Positions 62,200 through 64,000 of a DNA stretch of 64,000 nucleotides are shown one piece after another. Origin of the DNA: Nonomuraea typhae (GTDB lineage Bacteria; Actinomycetota; Actinomycetes; Streptosporangiales; Streptosporangiaceae); the NCBI RefSeq assembly GCF_009760925.1, contig NZ_VRLV01000015.1:1-64000 (forward strand). Reading direction: 5' to 3'. Position numbers and translations under genes: made by a program. Numbering within the stretch: position 1 is the first letter of the stretch; every line of letters starts with the position of its first letter. The notes beneath the pieces are model-generated. The model was not told where the DNA came from, did no database searches, and was given only the letters and a program-made list of their open reading frames with translations.

Positions 62200-62787
62200 A
62201 TGACGAGGCAGCCGATCCACGTGCAGGGCCGGGAGCCCGGGCTGCGTGCCTCCGACGCGGAACGCGACCGGGTCGTCGACCTGCTGCACGGCGCCGTCGC
62301 CGACGGCCGGCTCGACCCGGTCGAGTTCGACGAACGCCTGGACTCGGCGCTGACCGCCCGCACCGTCGACGCGCTGGCCCGGCTCACCGCCGACCTGATC
62401 ACCCTGCCGGGCGACGACGGCCCACCGGCCGAACTGCTCACCATCAAGGAACGGCACGGCCTGGTGCGCCGCGACGGCAGGTGGACGCTGCCCCACCGGC
62501 TGGCGGTGCGCACCGCGTGGTCCGAGGTGATGCTGGACCTCACCAAGGCGGTCCGCAGCGCGCCCGAACTCGTCATCCAGCTGCGGGTCAACGGCGGCAC
62601 CGTCGAGTTGGTCCTCGCACCGGGCATGGTGGTGAACGCCAACGAGCTGTCGGTACGGCACAGCCTGGCCGCGATCGGCAGGGACGCGGGCGACGACACC
62701 CCCGAGACCCTGCACGTCCGCTTGGTGGGCCGTATCCGCCACGCCCAGCTCACCACCCGATGGCAGCCTCGGCTTGGCGCTACCTGA
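62200..62787 (+). CDS. DUF1707 domain protein
   Basis: 195 residues from ATG 62200 with GAAGGGAGATCCC. GLRASDAERDRVVDLLHGAV and ADGRLDPVEFDERLDSALTA RTVDALARLTADL (split here) is a complete DUF1707 domain, common at the N terminus of actinobacterial envelope-associated proteins. The rest (LVRRDGRWTLPHRLAVRTAW, LVIQLRVNGGTVELVLAPGM) is beta-rich and resembles the cell-wall-active antibiotic-response fold. No membrane helix. It is last of the four-gene operon (33-bp gap). Its stop overlaps that of the convergent hydrolase gene by 8 bp. Confidence 0.85.
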   Translation: MTRQPIHVQGREPGLRASDAERDRVVDLLHGAVADGRLDPVEFDERLDSALTARTVDALARLTADLITLPGDDGPPAELLTIKERHGLVRRDGRWTLPHRLAVRTAWSEVMLDLTKAVRSAPELVIQLRVNGGTVELVLAPGMVVNANELSVRHSLAAIGRDAGDDTPETLHVRLVGRIRHAQLTTRWQPRLGAT

Positions 62788-64000
62788 TGGAGGTGCCGTC
62801 GACCAGGGGCAGGGAGATCGAGGTGCCGGCCAGGTCGATGGTGACCTTGGCCCCGGTGCCGGGTTCGGCGTCCTCTCCGCCGGGGTTGCCGGTCACGTCG
62901 AGGTTGAAGTCGTCGTTGGTTCCGGTCAGCACCAGGCCGAGGCGGTGGCCGGCTTTGAACTCGTAGTCCTGCGGTTGCAGCTTCCAGGTGATCTGGTATG
63001 GCTTGCCCGGTGTCAGCGGGGTGGAGCGGCTGAGCGACTTGTGGTTCTGGGCGTCCAGGATGCCGCGGGTGACCACGTGGAAGCCGGAGGTCGTCGTGTT
63101 GTCGGCGGCCTTGACGTAGCAGCCGTCGTCCGCCGGGGTGCTTTGGCCGACGCAGTCTTCACCGGGGACGAGCTTGAGGCCCTGTGAGACCGTCCTGGTG
63201 GTCTCGCGGGTGTTGATGCGGGCCTCGCTGCCGTAGTCGACCAGCAGCACGCCCAGGTTGGCGGCGGGCTTGTCCAGCTTGAGCTTCAGGCTCACCGACG
63301 CCGTCCCGGACGCCCGGACCGCCTTCTTCAGCGGCGGGGTCAGGTAGGCCAGCCGGTGCGGGCTGGCGGTGGCCGGGCTCTGGGCCGCGGCGATCTCGCT
63401 CTGGGGAAGGTCGGTGTAGCTGCCGCCGCCCTGGGACGGCCTGCGCGCCAGGGTGCCGCCGGCCTGCGGGCGCAGGGTCACCGTGCGGGTGCGCGCCGGC
63501 CACTCGGACTGGGTGATCCACCGGTCCGGGCCGAGCTGCACATCGACGCGGGGCCGGCGCATGATGTCGTTGTTCACGCCCATGAGTTCGTGGTCGAACC
63601 ACTGGTTCAGGGTGTTCAGCCACACCTCGCGCCGGGCCCAGAACGGGTCCAGGTGCCCGTACTGGGTCACCCACTTCTTCTGCTGCACGGTGCGCGGCAG
63701 CAGCGGCCACCACTGGGAGAACTGGCTGCCCACCACGCTGCGGTCCTGCATGCCCATCACCGAGAAGACGCTGGCGCGCACGTTGCGCGCCTGGGAGACC
63801 GTCCCGTTGCGGTAGTTGCGCTCGTGCCAGTAGGCGTTGTAGTTGCCGGTGGCATCGTCGGAGTCGTCCAGCAGCTTCTTGCGCACCGCCGCGCACTTCT
63901 CCTCCGGATCGGTGTCGACGTGCTTGGACAGCCACGGCGCCGAGCCCTTGAACCAGATCAGGGTGCCGCCCAGGCGCTGGGACTCGTAGCCGCTGGTGTA
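62780..64000 (-). CDS. CocE/NonD-type hydrolase (X-Pro dipeptidyl-peptidase-like), partial
   Basis: The frame enters open at 64000 and stops at 62780, giving the C-terminal 406 residues. TSGYESQRLGGTLIWFKGSA is catalytic-domain text. ARREVWLNTLNQWFDHELMG is typical of the helical region. From about VDVQLGPDRWITQSEWPART on lies the C-terminal jelly-roll domain (ASVSLKLKLDKPAANLGVLL, TPLTPGKPYQITWKLQPQDY, EFKAGHRLGLVLTGTNDDFN). The nucleophile Ser (GxSxxG) lies outside the window. A secreted peptidase or ester hydrolase. The signal peptide cannot be seen. Confidence 0.85.
   Translation of the reverse strand, partial: YTSGYESQRLGGTLIWFKGSAPWLSKHVDTDPEEKCAAVRKKLLDDSDDATGNYNAYWHERNYRNGTVSQARNVRASVFSVMGMQDRSVVGSQFSQWWPLLPRTVQQKKWVTQYGHLDPFWARREVWLNTLNQWFDHELMGVNNDIMRRPRVDVQLGPDRWITQSEWPARTRTVTLRPQAGGTLARRPSQGGGSYTDLPQSEIAAAQSPATASPHRLAYLTPPLKKAVRASGTASVSLKLKLDKPAANLGVLLVDYGSEARINTRETTRTVSQGLKLVPGEDCVGQSTPADDGCYVKAADNTTTSGFHVVTRGILDAQNHKSLSRSTPLTPGKPYQITWKLQPQDYEFKAGHRLGLVLTGTNDDFNLDVTGNPGGEDAEPGTGAKVTIDLAGTSISLPLVDGTSIR

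Noticed and set aside
1..64000. tRNA or rRNA genes and tRNA attachment sites
   Set aside because: No T-loop (GGTTCGAATCC-like) with a matching acceptor stem was found beside any integrase; the split P450 is the attachment target instead.

Overview
The window is very GC-rich (roughly 70 percent by eye) with GTG/TTG starts, strong third-position G/C bias and many LuxR, AraC, PadR and two-component regulators. This points to a filamentous actinomycete chromosome; several proteins resemble Streptosporangiaceae (Nonomuraea-like) families, but that family-level placement is only an impression. I saw no rRNA or tRNA gene and no CRISPR array.

Positions 1 to about 30 kb are a mobile, decaying accessory region. 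From the left it holds an IS5-family element with perfect 25-bp ends inside an NB-ARC/TPR gene remnant; a group II intron with an intact domain V and a dead reverse transcriptase; a CatA-type acetyltransferase; IS3 and IS30 scraps; a LOTUS-domain fragment; an alpha/beta hydrolase with two tandem RibD-C/DHFR-like reductases and a large LuxR (LAL) regulator; an IS5-type element whose 3-bp target duplication can be read from the restored reading frame; a dead Tn3-family transposase and a serine recombinase. At 17.3-24.7 kb a cytochrome P450 gene is cut in two by a 6,147-bp insertion. The insertion carries a tyrosine recombinase, a small HTH protein, a zinc-finger/recombinase-like protein and a secreted hydrolase. 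Removing 17594-23740 restores a 394-codon P450 frame. Remnants of an FAD monooxygenase, two Rossmann proteins, an intradiol dioxygenase, Dps and a haloperoxidase follow.

Positions 27 to 45 kb mix intact small operons with more scars: an amidohydrolase facing an AraC regulator; an alpha/beta hydrolase divergent from a second LAL regulator, which is followed by two more hydrolases and a broken metallo-beta-lactamase-fold gene; a chromate module (split ChrB plus ChrA) with a palindromic operator; an LLM flavin oxidoreductase downstream of a third LAL regulator; truncated esterase, saccharopine-dehydrogenase-like and AraC genes; hemerythrin; and a PadR gene divergent from a third RibD-C/DHFR-like gene, with a duplicated operator between them.

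Positions 45 to 64 kb look like healthy chromosome: a heterodimeric ABC exporter whose two ATPase domains have complementary losses; a secreted phytase/esterase-like protein; a NmrA/LysR divergent pair that lost both 5' ends; an ABC-2 transporter (ATPase plus two permeases) divergent from a histidine kinase/response regulator pair; an ankyrin protein; an APC-type permease; a leaderless four-gene operon (DUF2089-like HTH protein, membrane protein, SHOCT-like protein, DUF1707 protein); and the 3' part of a CocE/NonD-type hydrolase that runs off the end.

The strongest observations are the split P450 and the three-gene recombinase module in it, the number of genes with clean internal or 5' deletions, the short-hairpin (SHOCT/DUF1707) operon, and several repeated or palindromic operators.
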